Source of the DNA: Hyphomonadaceae bacterium
GTDB taxonomy: Bacteria; Pseudomonadota; Alphaproteobacteria; Caulobacterales; Hyphomonadaceae
DNA length: 64,000 nt
Assembly (NCBI GenBank): GCA_027485145.1
Contig: JAIXRO010000034.1
Span: forward strand, 1-64,000
Reading direction: 5' to 3'
Shown piece after piece: positions 9,289-17,770 of this stretch. A model generated the notes under the pieces. That model did no database searches. It saw only the letters and a program-made list of their open reading frames with translations, and was not told the DNA's origin. Within the stretch, counting starts at the first letter, position 1. Every line of letters starts with the position of its first letter. The translations under genes and the position numbers were made by a program.

Positions 9289-10947
9289 ATGAAGCGGATA
9301 TTGCTGATCATCCTTGCGATCATTGTTGGCGCCGGCGCGCTCGCCTATTTCTACCGGGAGAAGATCCTCCTGTTCGTCATCTCGCGGGCCGAACGTCCGG
9401 AAATCGGACCGAACCAGCCGATCGCATGGCAGCAAGGCCCGGCGGCGCCCAGCGCGCCCGCCGCCGAACGCGCGCCGAATATCATTTTCATCCTCGTCGA
9501 TGATCTCGGCATGAATGACCTGTCGACGTTTGGTGGCGGCGTGGCGGGCGGGCGCGTGCCGACGCCGAACATCGACGCACTGGCCGCACGCGGCGCCATC
9601 TTCTCGACCGCCTATTCCGGGACCGGCACGTGCGCGCCCTCCCGCGCCATGCTGATGACGGGACGCTACCCCACGCGGACGGGGTTTGAATTCACGCCGA
9701 CCCCGAGCGGGATGGGACGGGTGATCTCGATGATCTCAAGCCCCGAGCAGTCCGGCCTGCCGGCCATCGAATACGATTCAAAGGCCGCATCGGAATCCCC
9801 GGACTTCGTTGACCAGGGCCTGCCGGGCGAAGAAGTGACGGTCGCCGAACTGCTCAAGGGCGCGGGTTATCACACGGTGCACATCGGCAAATGGCACCTC
9901 GGCAACAACGCCGAGTCCCACCCGAATGCGCAAGGGTTTGACGAGACGCTGACCATGGACGGGTTGCTTCATCTGCCCTCGGATGATCCGGATGTCGTCA
10001 ATGCGAAGCTCGATTTCGACCCGATCGACAAGTTCCTCTGGGCCCGGGGCTTTGCCGCCACGTCCTATAATGGCGGCAAGAAGTTCCTGCCGGGCGGATA
10101 TCTCGCTGATTACTGGACGGCCGAATCCCTCAAGGTGATCGAGGCCAACAAGAACCGCCCCTTCTTTCTCTATCTCGCGCATTGGGGCGTGCACACGCCC
10201 ATGCAGGCCACCAAGGCGGACTATGACGCCGTGGGGGATATCGAACCGCACCATCTTCGCGTCTATGCCGCCATGCTGCACTCTCTTGACCGCAGCGTCG
10301 GGGAGATCGTCGCCAAGCTGGAGGCGGAAGGCCTCGCGGAGAATACGCTGATCGTCTTCTCGAGCGACAATGGCGGCGCCGGCTATATTGGCCTGCCGGG
10401 CATCAATGATCCCTATCGCGGCTGGAAGGCGACGTTGTTCGAAGGCGGCATCCGCGTACCGATGTTTGTGTCCTGGCCGGCAAAAATCACGCCTGGAACC
10501 GTGGTGGATACGCCGGTTGCCCACATTGATGTGATGCCGACCCTGGCCTCAGCCGGCGGCGCCGCCTTGCCCGCCGGGGTCGAGATCGATGGACGCGACC
10601 TTCTTCCGTTGGCGGAGGGTACGGGGGGGCTGACGCGTCCGGATGACGCCATCTACTGGCAGAGCGGCACGTACCGCGTTGTCCGCGCGGGTGACTGGAA
10701 GCTGCAGGTCGATGGCAAGCAGGACAAGGTGTGGCTGTTCAATCTTTCGGCGGACAAGACCGAAGAAACAAACCTTGCCGACCGCGAGCCAGGCAAGGTC
10801 GCCGAGTTGAAGGCCCTGCTCGACAAACACGCGGCAGGCGCGCGGGCACCGCTTTATCCGCCAAGCGTTGTTGCGCCGGTCGCCATCGACAAGACGGGCG
10901 CGGAAAAGGCAACGGCCACGGACGAATACATCTGGTGGCCGAACTGA
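9289..10947 (+). CDS. Sulfatase, type I formylglycine-dependent, N-terminally membrane-anchored
   Basis: 552 residues. Residues 4-20 form an uncleaved-looking transmembrane helix, so the catalytic domain should sit in the periplasm. Metal-binding NIIFILVDD (Asp71, Asp72) and the modification site TCAPSR (Cys115) are intact; Cys115 must be oxidised to formylglycine by an FGE for activity. Further family signs are HIGKWHLG, HWGVHTP, SSDNGG and YRGWKATLFEGGIRVP. It hydrolyses sulfate esters; the substrate is unknown. Its stop overlaps the start of the next gene (TGATG), and the needed FGE is encoded nearby at 11395-12285. Confidence 0.92.
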   Translation: MKRILLIILAIIVGAGALAYFYREKILLFVISRAERPEIGPNQPIAWQQGPAAPSAPAAERAPNIIFILVDDLGMNDLSTFGGGVAGGRVPTPNIDALAARGAIFSTAYSGTGTCAPSRAMLMTGRYPTRTGFEFTPTPSGMGRVISMISSPEQSGLPAIEYDSKAASESPDFVDQGLPGEEVTVAELLKGAGYHTVHIGKWHLGNNAESHPNAQGFDETLTMDGLLHLPSDDPDVVNAKLDFDPIDKFLWARGFAATSYNGGKKFLPGGYLADYWTAESLKVIEANKNRPFFLYLAHWGVHTPMQATKADYDAVGDIEPHHLRVYAAMLHSLDRSVGEIVAKLEAEGLAENTLIVFSSDNGGAGYIGLPGINDPYRGWKATLFEGGIRVPMFVSWPAKITPGTVVDTPVAHIDVMPTLASAGGAALPAGVEIDGRDLLPLAEGTGGLTRPDDAIYWQSGTYRVVRAGDWKLQVDGKQDKVWLFNLSADKTEETNLADREPGKVAELKALLDKHAAGARAPLYPPSVVAPVAIDKTGAEKATATDEYIWWPN

Positions 10948-11381
10948 TGGCATTCCTTCCGCCGAGCACCAATGCGGCGTATCGCGGCCAGATGGTCTCG
11001 GCCTGGGGACTGACGCTGATCTCGGCCGGGACAATCGTTCCGGCCCTGATCCATATCGGCCTGCCGGATGGGGGCGCGGGCGTGATCGCCGGCCTTGATC
11101 TTTCCCACAGCCGGGAGACCATCATCAGCCTGTTTGCCTGGGCTGGCACCACGCAGCTCGTCTGGGGACTGATGTTGCTGGCAATCTCCCTGCGGTACCG
11201 TGCGATGGTGCCGCTTGCGCTTGCCTTGCTGAGCCTGGAACGCAGCGTGCATGCCTGGAACATGTGGGGCCCGAAGGGCAATCAGAGCCTGTCTGGACAT
11301 CATCCGCCGGAAGTGTGGATCACGCTGGGCGCCGTTCCCGTTCTTCTGGTGCTGCTGTTTCTCTCGCTGCGCCGGAGCTGA
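10947..11381 (+). CDS. Small four-helix membrane protein of the sulfatase operon
   Basis: 144 residues with hydrophobic segments at about residues 17-36, 50-75, 80-98 and 121-140. I recognise no family. The ATG at 10947 overlaps the sulfatase stop in TGATG, so translation is coupled and the protein probably works with the sulfatase, perhaps as a membrane partner or transporter subunit. It ends 13 bases before the convergent FGE gene. Confidence 0.75.
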   Translation: MAFLPPSTNAAYRGQMVSAWGLTLISAGTIVPALIHIGLPDGGAGVIAGLDLSHSRETIISLFAWAGTTQLVWGLMLLAISLRYRAMVPLALALLSLERSVHAWNMWGPKGNQSLSGHHPPEVWITLGAVPVLLVLLFLSLRRS

Positions 11382-11394
11382 GGCCCCTCCGCGA

Positions 11395-12285
11395 TTATCT
11401 CACGATGCGGAAGCCGATATGTCCGGATGAGAAATCGTCCTCCTGCGGCTGACGGGCAGCGGGGCGATACCTGCGGCAGAAATTCTCCGCACACAGATAA
11501 GATCCGCCCTTGATCGTGTGCGTACCTTCGCCGAAGGGCGTTTCGGTCCATTCCCAGACATTGCCAATCATGTCGTACAGGCCGATCGCGCTTGGCGAAA
11601 AGCAGCCAACGGGCGCGCGGCCCGAGACGCCGTCACCCGCTTCGTCTGCCAACGGAAAGAAGCCCTGCCATGTGTTGGCGACCGGCGCGCCAGCGGACGT
11701 ATAGGCGCTTGACTGCGGGTCGGCGGCGTCGGGCAGCCCGATGGCGGCGGCGTATTCCCATTCCGCCTCGGTCGGCAGGCGTGCGCCGGCCCAGGCGGCA
11801 TAGGCGCGCGCGTCGGCCAGCGTGACGTGCACAACCGGATGAAGCTGGCGGCCCGTAATGTCCGAACCCGGACCTTCGGGTGCGCGCCACGTGGCACCCG
11901 GCACCAAGGCCCAGGCGCCGACGCCCTGCTTTCCGGGCATCTGAAAGACCGCGGAACCGGAAGCGGCCGTCGGATTTTCCTGCCCGCGCTCGGCCTCAGT
12001 GACGTAGCCGGTCTCGCGGGTGAAGCGATCGAACTCCTCGTTGGTCACTTCATGCGACAGCATCTCGAAGCCTTCGACATGCAGGATCAGGCCGGGCGCT
12101 TCTTCGGGATAGACCGCATACGCACCTTTCCGGAATTGTCCGGATGGGACGGCGACAAAGTCGCCGAGACCCGGCAGCTCGGATGTGCAGGCCGCGACTG
12201 CAGGGTCACTCGGCGATGTTTTCGCGGGTTGCTTGTCGCAGGCCGTAAATGCGAGCGCAGCCGCGATGAGGCAGGCGGCTCTCAT
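11395..12285 (-). CDS. Formylglycine-generating enzyme (SUMF1/FGE family), predicted lipoprotein
   Basis: 296 residues with the FGE-sulfatase C-type-lectin-like fold: HEVTNEEFDRF, LPTEAEWEYAA, IGNVWEWTET and the C-terminal GGSYLCAENFCRRYR. The two copper/thiol active-site cysteines (C-x4-C, Cys265 and Cys270) are present, so it should oxidise the sulfatase cysteine to formylglycine. Unlike many bacterial FGEs it has a leader ending AFTAC, a lipobox-like site with Asp at +2, predicting a periplasm-facing inner-membrane lipoprotein. Its start overlaps the TetR stop by 4 bases (ATGA). Confidence 0.9.
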   Translation of the reverse strand: MRAACLIAAALAFTACDKQPAKTSPSDPAVAACTSELPGLGDFVAVPSGQFRKGAYAVYPEEAPGLILHVEGFEMLSHEVTNEEFDRFTRETGYVTEAERGQENPTAASGSAVFQMPGKQGVGAWALVPGATWRAPEGPGSDITGRQLHPVVHVTLADARAYAAWAGARLPTEAEWEYAAAIGLPDAADPQSSAYTSAGAPVANTWQGFFPLADEAGDGVSGRAPVGCFSPSAIGLYDMIGNVWEWTETPFGEGTHTIKGGSYLCAENFCRRYRPAARQPQEDDFSSGHIGFRIVR

Positions 12286-12896
12286 GCGCCGATGAGACGG
12301 TCCAGCGTGAGCCGGACAACAGCGGCCGCTTCAGCCGGCGACAGGTCGCTATCCTGGCGAAGGCGCCGCCAGGTCTGGAAGCTGACCGACGTTTCGATTG
12401 CGGCGAAGAGGACCGGATCCTGATGGATCGCCTCGGGCAGCAGGGCCTTGAGGGCGGCGCGCTCGATCAACAGGTTGCGCCGGTACTCTTCCATCAGGAA
12501 GCGGGACTGGAAACGCCGCAAATTGCCCGAGACCCGCACGGGCATAACATACTCGTAGATCTCGATGCGGCGTTCGACATGTTCCAAAACGCGGCCGCGC
12601 CACTCGCGCGCTTCGAATGGCGCGAGAATTTTCGGCATCACCTCGGCCGTGATGCGCTCGGCCATCTCGACATACAGGCTGTCCATGTCCTCGAAATGGC
12701 GGAAGACCGTCCGCAGGCCGACTTTCGCGCGGTCGGCGACTTTTGCAGCGCTCGGGCTCATGTCGCCCTCGCGGATCAGCTCGAACATGGCTTCGATGAT
12801 CTGCGCGCGGCTGCGTTCGCTGCGCTGGCGGCGGCCATCGCCAGACTCGGCAGGCGATGCAACGCCCGGCAGGGTGACAATTCGGGAGTCCGTCAT
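12282..12896 (-). CDS. TetR family transcriptional regulator
   Basis: 204 residues. The N-terminal helix-turn-helix is clear (AAKVADRAKVGLRTVFRHFEDMDSLY) and is followed by an all-helical ligand domain. The ATG at 12896 lies one base after the stop of the upstream metallo-hydrolase. Longer in-frame starts exist, but the operon spacing favours this one. It sits inside the operon it probably represses; matching inverted repeats at 15834-15874 and 8231-8247 are the candidate operators. Confidence 0.88.
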   Translation of the reverse strand: MTDSRIVTLPGVASPAESGDGRRQRSERSRAQIIEAMFELIREGDMSPSAAKVADRAKVGLRTVFRHFEDMDSLYVEMAERITAEVMPKILAPFEAREWRGRVLEHVERRIEIYEYVMPVRVSGNLRRFQSRFLMEEYRRNLLIERAALKALLPEAIHQDPVLFAAIETSVSFQTWRRLRQDSDLSPAEAAAVVRLTLDRLIGA

Positions 12897-12897
12897 T

Positions 12898-13983
12898 TCA
12901 GAAGGCTTTCGTGCGTTCGATCGTGTCATTATCGGGGGGCAGCGTATAAATAAACCCGTCTTCTGCAACCTCCATCGGCCCATCGAACAAGGCCTCGGCG
13001 TCTTTCATGAAGAGCTCGTTGAGCGATCGCTGCGGCAGTGGCGGGATCGTATGGTAGTAGACGAGGCGCGACACGTCCGCTTCCTGGGCGGAGCGGGCGG
13101 CGTCTTCGGGCGTCGCGTGATAGTCGAGAATGTCGTCGAAGATCTGGACGAGGCCTTCGCGGCCGGCGCCCTCTGCAGCGGTGCGCAAGGTGGTGACCAT
13201 GTTGCGGTTCAGCGCCTCGTGGAACAGGAGATCGGCGCCGCGCGATGCCGCGATGAGGTTCGGATCATAAATCGTGTCACCGCTGATCGAAATGGAGCGG
13301 CCTTCGTAATCGATACGGTAGCCGTATGCGCCCTCGACCGGTGCATGGCGGACGCGGTAGGCAGTGACGGTCACGCCACCCGATTCATAAACGACCGCCT
13401 GGCCGCCGGGACCGGCCGGCATCGAAATCGTCACCGGCGCGCCGCCGCGGCCTTCGGGGTTGGCGATCGCCGGGCCGTGATGGGCTGTGCGGTAGGTGCT
13501 GTCGATCCGGTAGGCCGCGTTGAAACCGTTGACGAGTTCATCGACGCCCGGTGGCCCATGCACCGGCAAGGGCGAATCCCGGCCACCATTGACCCAGACC
13601 TGCAGGAGAAGCTCGCCGAGGCCGTCCATGTGATCCGAGTGCAGATGGGTGAGGAAGACCGCGTCGACCTCACCGATCGGATAGCCCATCCGGGTCAAGG
13701 TGCGCGCCCCACCGGAACCGGCATCGATCACGATGAATTCCCCGCCTGCCATGACCGCGAGACACGGACCGCCGCGGAGAGGGTCGGGCATTGGTGTTCC
13801 GGCGCCGCAGACGAAGACGTGCAATCCGTCGCCCAACTCCTCTGCCACATTCCGCGTTATGTTCATTTCCGCACCACGTTGGAAAACGCGCTCGGCGATC
13901 TGTACACGGAACACCCACACGGCAGTCGCACCAGCCGCGGCCAGCAAGGCGACACCTATCAGACTGCGGCCAACGATGCCCAT
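12898..13983 (-). CDS. Metallo-beta-lactamase-fold hydrolase, membrane-anchored
   Basis: 361 residues. A transmembrane helix at about residues 7-25 is followed by an MBL domain with the full metal motif THLHSDHMDGL (His113, His115, Asp117, His118) and ISGDTIYDPNLI further on. The layout resembles the RNase Z-like group that also contains the class III arylsulfatases (Pseudoalteromonas AtsA type). Given the sulfatase context, a zinc sulfatase is possible, but this is inference; a lactonase or phosphodiesterase cannot be excluded. It starts 4 bases after the DUF1330 gene. Confidence 0.82.
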   Translation of the reverse strand: MGIVGRSLIGVALLAAAGATAVWVFRVQIAERVFQRGAEMNITRNVAEELGDGLHVFVCGAGTPMPDPLRGGPCLAVMAGGEFIVIDAGSGGARTLTRMGYPIGEVDAVFLTHLHSDHMDGLGELLLQVWVNGGRDSPLPVHGPPGVDELVNGFNAAYRIDSTYRTAHHGPAIANPEGRGGAPVTISMPAGPGGQAVVYESGGVTVTAYRVRHAPVEGAYGYRIDYEGRSISISGDTIYDPNLIAASRGADLLFHEALNRNMVTTLRTAAEGAGREGLVQIFDDILDYHATPEDAARSAQEADVSRLVYYHTIPPLPQRSLNELFMKDAEALFDGPMEVAEDGFIYTLPPDNDTIERTKAF

Positions 13984-13987
13984 GGTG

Positions 13988-14449
13988 TCACTCCCCCGCC
14001 TTCAGCATCATCTCGAGGAAGGGCGAAGACATGCCATTCTGTGGCAGGACGGTTTCGATGTTCAGTTGGCCCTTGAGACCGGCCGACCGGTGCACGGCGA
14101 TCTCGCGCCATTCGTCCGACATCGACATCTGCACCATCGCCGAACGCTGCGGATACATCGCGATGGCGACCTCATCCCAGAGTTCCTCGACCTGGCCGAG
14201 GGCGAGGAAGGTGACATCGGCAGCGAAGATCCCGCGCCCGCCGAACTTGGGCAGGAGTTCGGTGACCGCGCGGCCATAGATCATGTAGGCCTCCCGGCCC
14301 GAAAGATCGCAGGGACGGCCATCCTCGTATTCGGCTTTATCCTTGAATTTCAACAAGTTGACCATGAAGATCGGGCCGTCCGGACCCTTCTCCAGCATCG
14401 ACTGGATACGCGAAGGATCGGTTGGGAAGAGTTCGTTCTGGACCAGCAT
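13988..14449 (-). CDS. DUF1330-like protein
   Basis: 153 residues. The pattern GPIFMVNLLKFKDKAEY followed by GREAYMIYGRAV is typical of DUF1330, a dimeric alpha/beta-barrel family related to small monooxygenase-like folds without settled function. Second gene of the minus-strand operon, 10 bases after the DsbA-like gene and 4 bases before the MBL hydrolase, so it is probably part of the same catabolic or detoxifying function. Confidence 0.7.
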   Translation of the reverse strand: MLVQNELFPTDPSRIQSMLEKGPDGPIFMVNLLKFKDKAEYEDGRPCDLSGREAYMIYGRAVTELLPKFGGRGIFAADVTFLALGQVEELWDEVAIAMYPQRSAMVQMSMSDEWREIAVHRSAGLKGQLNIETVLPQNGMSSPFLEMMLKAGE

Positions 14450-14459
14450 GTTTTGCTCC

Positions 14460-15749
14460 CTATGCGGATTTAATTGTCAGGCGTTTGAGTTCGTCTTCGA
14501 TCAGCCACATCCGGTCCTGACCCCAGGTGATGACATCACCAACGCGGAAACTGGGCACACCCCAGACGCCCAGCGCCATCATCTCGGCGCGGTTGGCTTC
14601 GGCCTCGGCGCGCCATCTGTCTGTTCCAAGCTGGCTGCGGGCGCCGGTCCAGTCGAGGCCAGCTGTCTCGACGATGCGGCGCAGGCCTCCGTCGATTCCA
14701 GCATCGATGCCCTGGGACCAGACACCCGTCATGAAGGCGTGGCAGTATTCGAATCCCCTGCCCTGATCGCGCGCCCATGGAAGGATCGAATAGCCGCGCT
14801 CGACCGGCTTGCCGACAGGGTCGGCCACCTTTCCGAACGGGATGCCGAGGCGCCGCGCTTCGCGGGCGGTATCAGACGTGATGTACCAGCGTTTCATGCC
14901 CGGCACAGGCAGGCCGCGCATCACCATCGGCAGGACATAGCGCAGCTTCAGCTCGGCGCCATAAGCGTCCGCGAGCGCCTTGGCGCGCGCTGCGGCGATG
15001 TAGGTGTACGGACTTCTGAAGGAGAGATAATAGTGCAGCTCCGGCGCAGTTGCGCCTCTTGCGCTCGCCGCCGGTACGGTGGGCGGCGGGAAAATGACGG
15101 CAATGTCGTCTCCCGATCTGCGCGCTCCCAGGTCCGTCAGACGCGCTTCGAGATAGTGAAGACGGTCGAGCCCCCAATACCACTCCCCTGCATAATTGAA
15201 GGTGGCGCCAAGATAGTGCCCAAGCTCTTCCCGCTTCTGGCTTCCTGCGGCAAGGCGCGCGTCCAGATCGCCGTCGGGGCCGGACGGGCCGGCGAGCTTT
15301 CCGCTCCACAGATCGTCGCTGATCTGCGGGGCGTCTGCGAGAAAGGATCCGGCATCAATGGCCGCGGCGAAGCGTGCATTCGCGATCCGGAGCGAGGCGG
15401 CGTCCGGCTGGTGACCCGGATCGGTGAACTGTAATCCCGCCCGTCGCGCGAGGCGACCCGCATCGAGACGGGCGTAAGCCTCCAGGCGGTCGCGCTCCGG
15501 GGCTGCCCAGTCGGGGGGTGGCGCAACGAGGTGGATGTTCAGGCGGATGTCATAGCGCGCCGCCAGCTTCGGCAGGACCTGCAGGCAGACGTGGGAATAC
15601 GGGTCGGTTGCATCATGGAAGTAATCCACAGCGTGGGGCGCCGATGCGGCCGCGCGCTTCGATTCCTGCCTGGCCCGGTTCCGAAGCAGCCTTTTTTCGC
15701 TGGTGATGCTTGCGGCGATGCGAGACACCAGAAATGACTTGATCGTCAT
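14460..15749 (-). CDS. Tandem DsbA/GST-kappa-like (2-hydroxychromene-2-carboxylate isomerase type) protein
   Basis: 429 residues made of two thioredoxin-like domains of the DSBA/HCCA-isomerase superfamily. The first starts at YFHDATDPYSHVCLQVLP (about residue 43), the second at YYLSFRSPYTYIAAARA (about 240) and ends with the cis-proline loop GVWGVPSF. Both active sites carry a D/S-P-Y pattern in place of CxxC, so a glutathione-dependent isomerase or transferase role is likelier than disulfide exchange. First gene of the five-gene operon; a 41-bp near-palindrome lies 85-125 bases upstream. Confidence 0.78.
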   Translation of the reverse strand: MTIKSFLVSRIAASITSEKRLLRNRARQESKRAAASAPHAVDYFHDATDPYSHVCLQVLPKLAARYDIRLNIHLVAPPPDWAAPERDRLEAYARLDAGRLARRAGLQFTDPGHQPDAASLRIANARFAAAIDAGSFLADAPQISDDLWSGKLAGPSGPDGDLDARLAAGSQKREELGHYLGATFNYAGEWYWGLDRLHYLEARLTDLGARRSGDDIAVIFPPPTVPAASARGATAPELHYYLSFRSPYTYIAAARAKALADAYGAELKLRYVLPMVMRGLPVPGMKRWYITSDTAREARRLGIPFGKVADPVGKPVERGYSILPWARDQGRGFEYCHAFMTGVWSQGIDAGIDGGLRRIVETAGLDWTGARSQLGTDRWRAEAEANRAEMMALGVWGVPSFRVGDVITWGQDRMWLIEDELKRLTIKSA

Positions 15750-15833
15750 CGGCAGATACCTCGTGCGCTGGGCCGAAACGGAGTGCCTTGAGGGCAGGCG
15801 TACGGACGAGCCATTCGGGGTGCCTTGGAACCA

Positions 15834-15874
15834 TGGTCCTTATTATGGCACTTTAAGTGCCATATCTTGGACCA
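15834..15874. promoter_or_regulatory. Candidate TetR-family operator (copy 1), 41-bp palindrome
   Basis: Perfect 10-bp arms TATGGCACTT / AAGTGCCATA around a central T (15844-15864), with a second outer pair TGGTCC / GGACCA exactly symmetric about the same centre (15834-15839 and 15869-15874). It stands in the 129-base gap upstream of the operon that contains the TetR gene, the usual place for autoregulation. The core TGGCA-N7-TGCCA recurs at 8231-8247. Confidence 0.65.
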
Positions 15875-15878
15875 AGAC

Positions 15879-17648
15879 TCAAGCCCGGCGTGACCGGTGG
15901 CGTCGCCAGAAGAAGAAAGCCGCGGCGAGGACGAGCACAGCGCCGATTCCCGCCGCAATCAGGACGGGACGATATTGCTGGGCTTGCCGGGCCATCGAAT
16001 GGCGGGTGACCTCCGCGAGCGAGTCATACCCGGGCGGAACTTCGAGCACCCCGACGCGGCGGCTGTAGCTGGCATACTCCGTCTGCAGATCATCATAGAT
16101 GTCCGGAAAGGACGCGCTGAGGTCTTCGGTCTCGCCGGGGTCCTTCGAAAGGTCGTAAAGGCGCCAGCGGGCATCGCCGTGCGGCTTCTGGTTACGGGTC
16201 AGCTTGTAGTCGCCCTTCACAACCGCGGCATTGCCGGATACTTCGATGACGATCGCGTCGCCGGGCGCATACACGGCCGCCACCTCGCCGCGCAGCAGCG
16301 GCAGGAGGCTGCGCCCGGTCACCGGTTTGGCGCCTTCAAGGTCTGTCGGCGCGCCGGCGAGCGACAGCAAGGTTGGCGCTATATCGGTCACGTGCGCGCG
16401 GGCGTCGATCCTCTTGCCGGCGGAGAGCCCTGCCCCCGACAGGATGAACGGCACACGGATGCCGCCTTCGGAGCCGAGGAACTTGAACTTGTCGTGCGGC
16501 GAAGCGGCGGCCATCGCCCATTCCGGGCCGATGAATGCCCAGCTTCCCTTTTCACCGATACCATCCGCATCCAGATGATAGCCGTTCATGCTCATCCAGA
16601 ATTTCAACCGCGAGTCATTGTCGCCGCGGGATGGCTCGGGGCCATTGTCGGAGGTAATCACAAAGACCGTATTCTCGAATTGGCCGGTGGATTTCAGGTG
16701 CGCGACCAAACGGCCAATATGGTGATCCATCGCCTCGAGCATCCCGGCGTTCACCTCCATGCGTGCGGCATACAGTTTCTGATCTTCGGGCGTCAGCGAC
16801 GCCCATGCGCGCAGGTGATCCGGCATGGGCGCAAGCGCGGCGCCCTCAGGAATAAAGCCCTGCGCCTTGGCGCGCTCCCAACGGGCAAGGCGCGTTGCTT
16901 CCCATCCGGCATCATAGACGCCCTTGTAATTGGCGGTGAACTCGGCTGGGGCCTGAACGGGGATGTGAACGGCCTGAAATCCGAGATAGGCGAAGAAAGG
17001 CTCCGTGGACGGACCTTCGCCCAGATAGGACACCATCTTGTCGACGATGAATGCGGACGAATAGAATTCGTCCGGCAGGCTGGCCGGGGCGCCGTCTTCA
17101 TACCAGGGCGCGTCGGCGTAATAGGGCATGTAGGACTTGTCTTCCCAATTGTCGGCGCCCGAGGCGTCCAGCGCAAAGGACCGGTCGAACCCATGCGCAT
17201 CGGGCAAATCGCCCTTGCCGCTGCCGAGGTGCCATTTGCCGGTCATCAGCGTCCGGTAGCCCAAGGGTTTCAGCCGGTCAGCCAGCGTGGCGACGCCCGG
17301 CTCGAGGCGCATCGTGTAGCCAGGCTGTCCCTCGTGCTCCTTCGGCAGGACTTCGGGAATGGTCGAGACACCCGTGAGGTGATTGTCCATACCGGTGAGC
17401 AACATGGCGCGGGACGGCGAGCAGAGCGGAGACGTGTAGTACCGCGTGAACATCGCGCCGCCGGACGCCAGCGCATCGATGTTCGGTGTGCGCGCCTCGC
17501 CGCCATAGACACCAAGGTCCATGAAGGCCGCATCATCGATCAGCAGGATCACGAAATTCGGGCGCGCAGGCTGTTCAGCTGTCTGCGCGTCGGAGCGCGT
17601 CGAAAGCGTCAGCACGGCAAACACGATTGCCAGAATGATTCGCGACAT
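15879..17648 (-). CDS. Sulfatase, type I, exported with C-terminal membrane anchor
   Basis: 589 residues. A Sec-type leader (residues 1-21, ending SDAQ), metal-binding NFVILLIDD, the formylglycine site LCSPSR (Cys76), GKWHLGSG and SDNGPEPSRG, and a C-terminal helix (about 555-575) followed by a basic tail WRRHRSRRA, which predicts anchoring in the inner membrane with the catalytic domain outside. The ATG at 17648 has GGGAGGGG just upstream; a TTG at 17660 is in frame but lies in that ribosome-binding site. It needs FGE maturation, and the FGE gene is 3.6 kb downstream on the same strand. Confidence 0.92.
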   Translation of the reverse strand: MSRIILAIVFAVLTLSTRSDAQTAEQPARPNFVILLIDDAAFMDLGVYGGEARTPNIDALASGGAMFTRYYTSPLCSPSRAMLLTGMDNHLTGVSTIPEVLPKEHEGQPGYTMRLEPGVATLADRLKPLGYRTLMTGKWHLGSGKGDLPDAHGFDRSFALDASGADNWEDKSYMPYYADAPWYEDGAPASLPDEFYSSAFIVDKMVSYLGEGPSTEPFFAYLGFQAVHIPVQAPAEFTANYKGVYDAGWEATRLARWERAKAQGFIPEGAALAPMPDHLRAWASLTPEDQKLYAARMEVNAGMLEAMDHHIGRLVAHLKSTGQFENTVFVITSDNGPEPSRGDNDSRLKFWMSMNGYHLDADGIGEKGSWAFIGPEWAMAAASPHDKFKFLGSEGGIRVPFILSGAGLSAGKRIDARAHVTDIAPTLLSLAGAPTDLEGAKPVTGRSLLPLLRGEVAAVYAPGDAIVIEVSGNAAVVKGDYKLTRNQKPHGDARWRLYDLSKDPGETEDLSASFPDIYDDLQTEYASYSRRVGVLEVPPGYDSLAEVTRHSMARQAQQYRPVLIAAGIGAVLVLAAAFFFWRRHRSRRA

Positions 17649-17770
17649 GACCCCTCCCAAGGATTCGTCCAGCTCGTCTGCCGGCCTGAATGCCGGGGAT
17701 GCTGCTTATGCGCTCACTGAATGGAGCCGTTGCGCCCCGGGATCAAGGTGCGCCCGCGCGCCGGTGCCGG

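Noticed and set aside
12565-14076. A 503-residue plus-strand frame opposite the TetR and MBL genes
   Set aside because: No domain, no operon fit, and the minus strand has two clear genes in perfect operon spacing.
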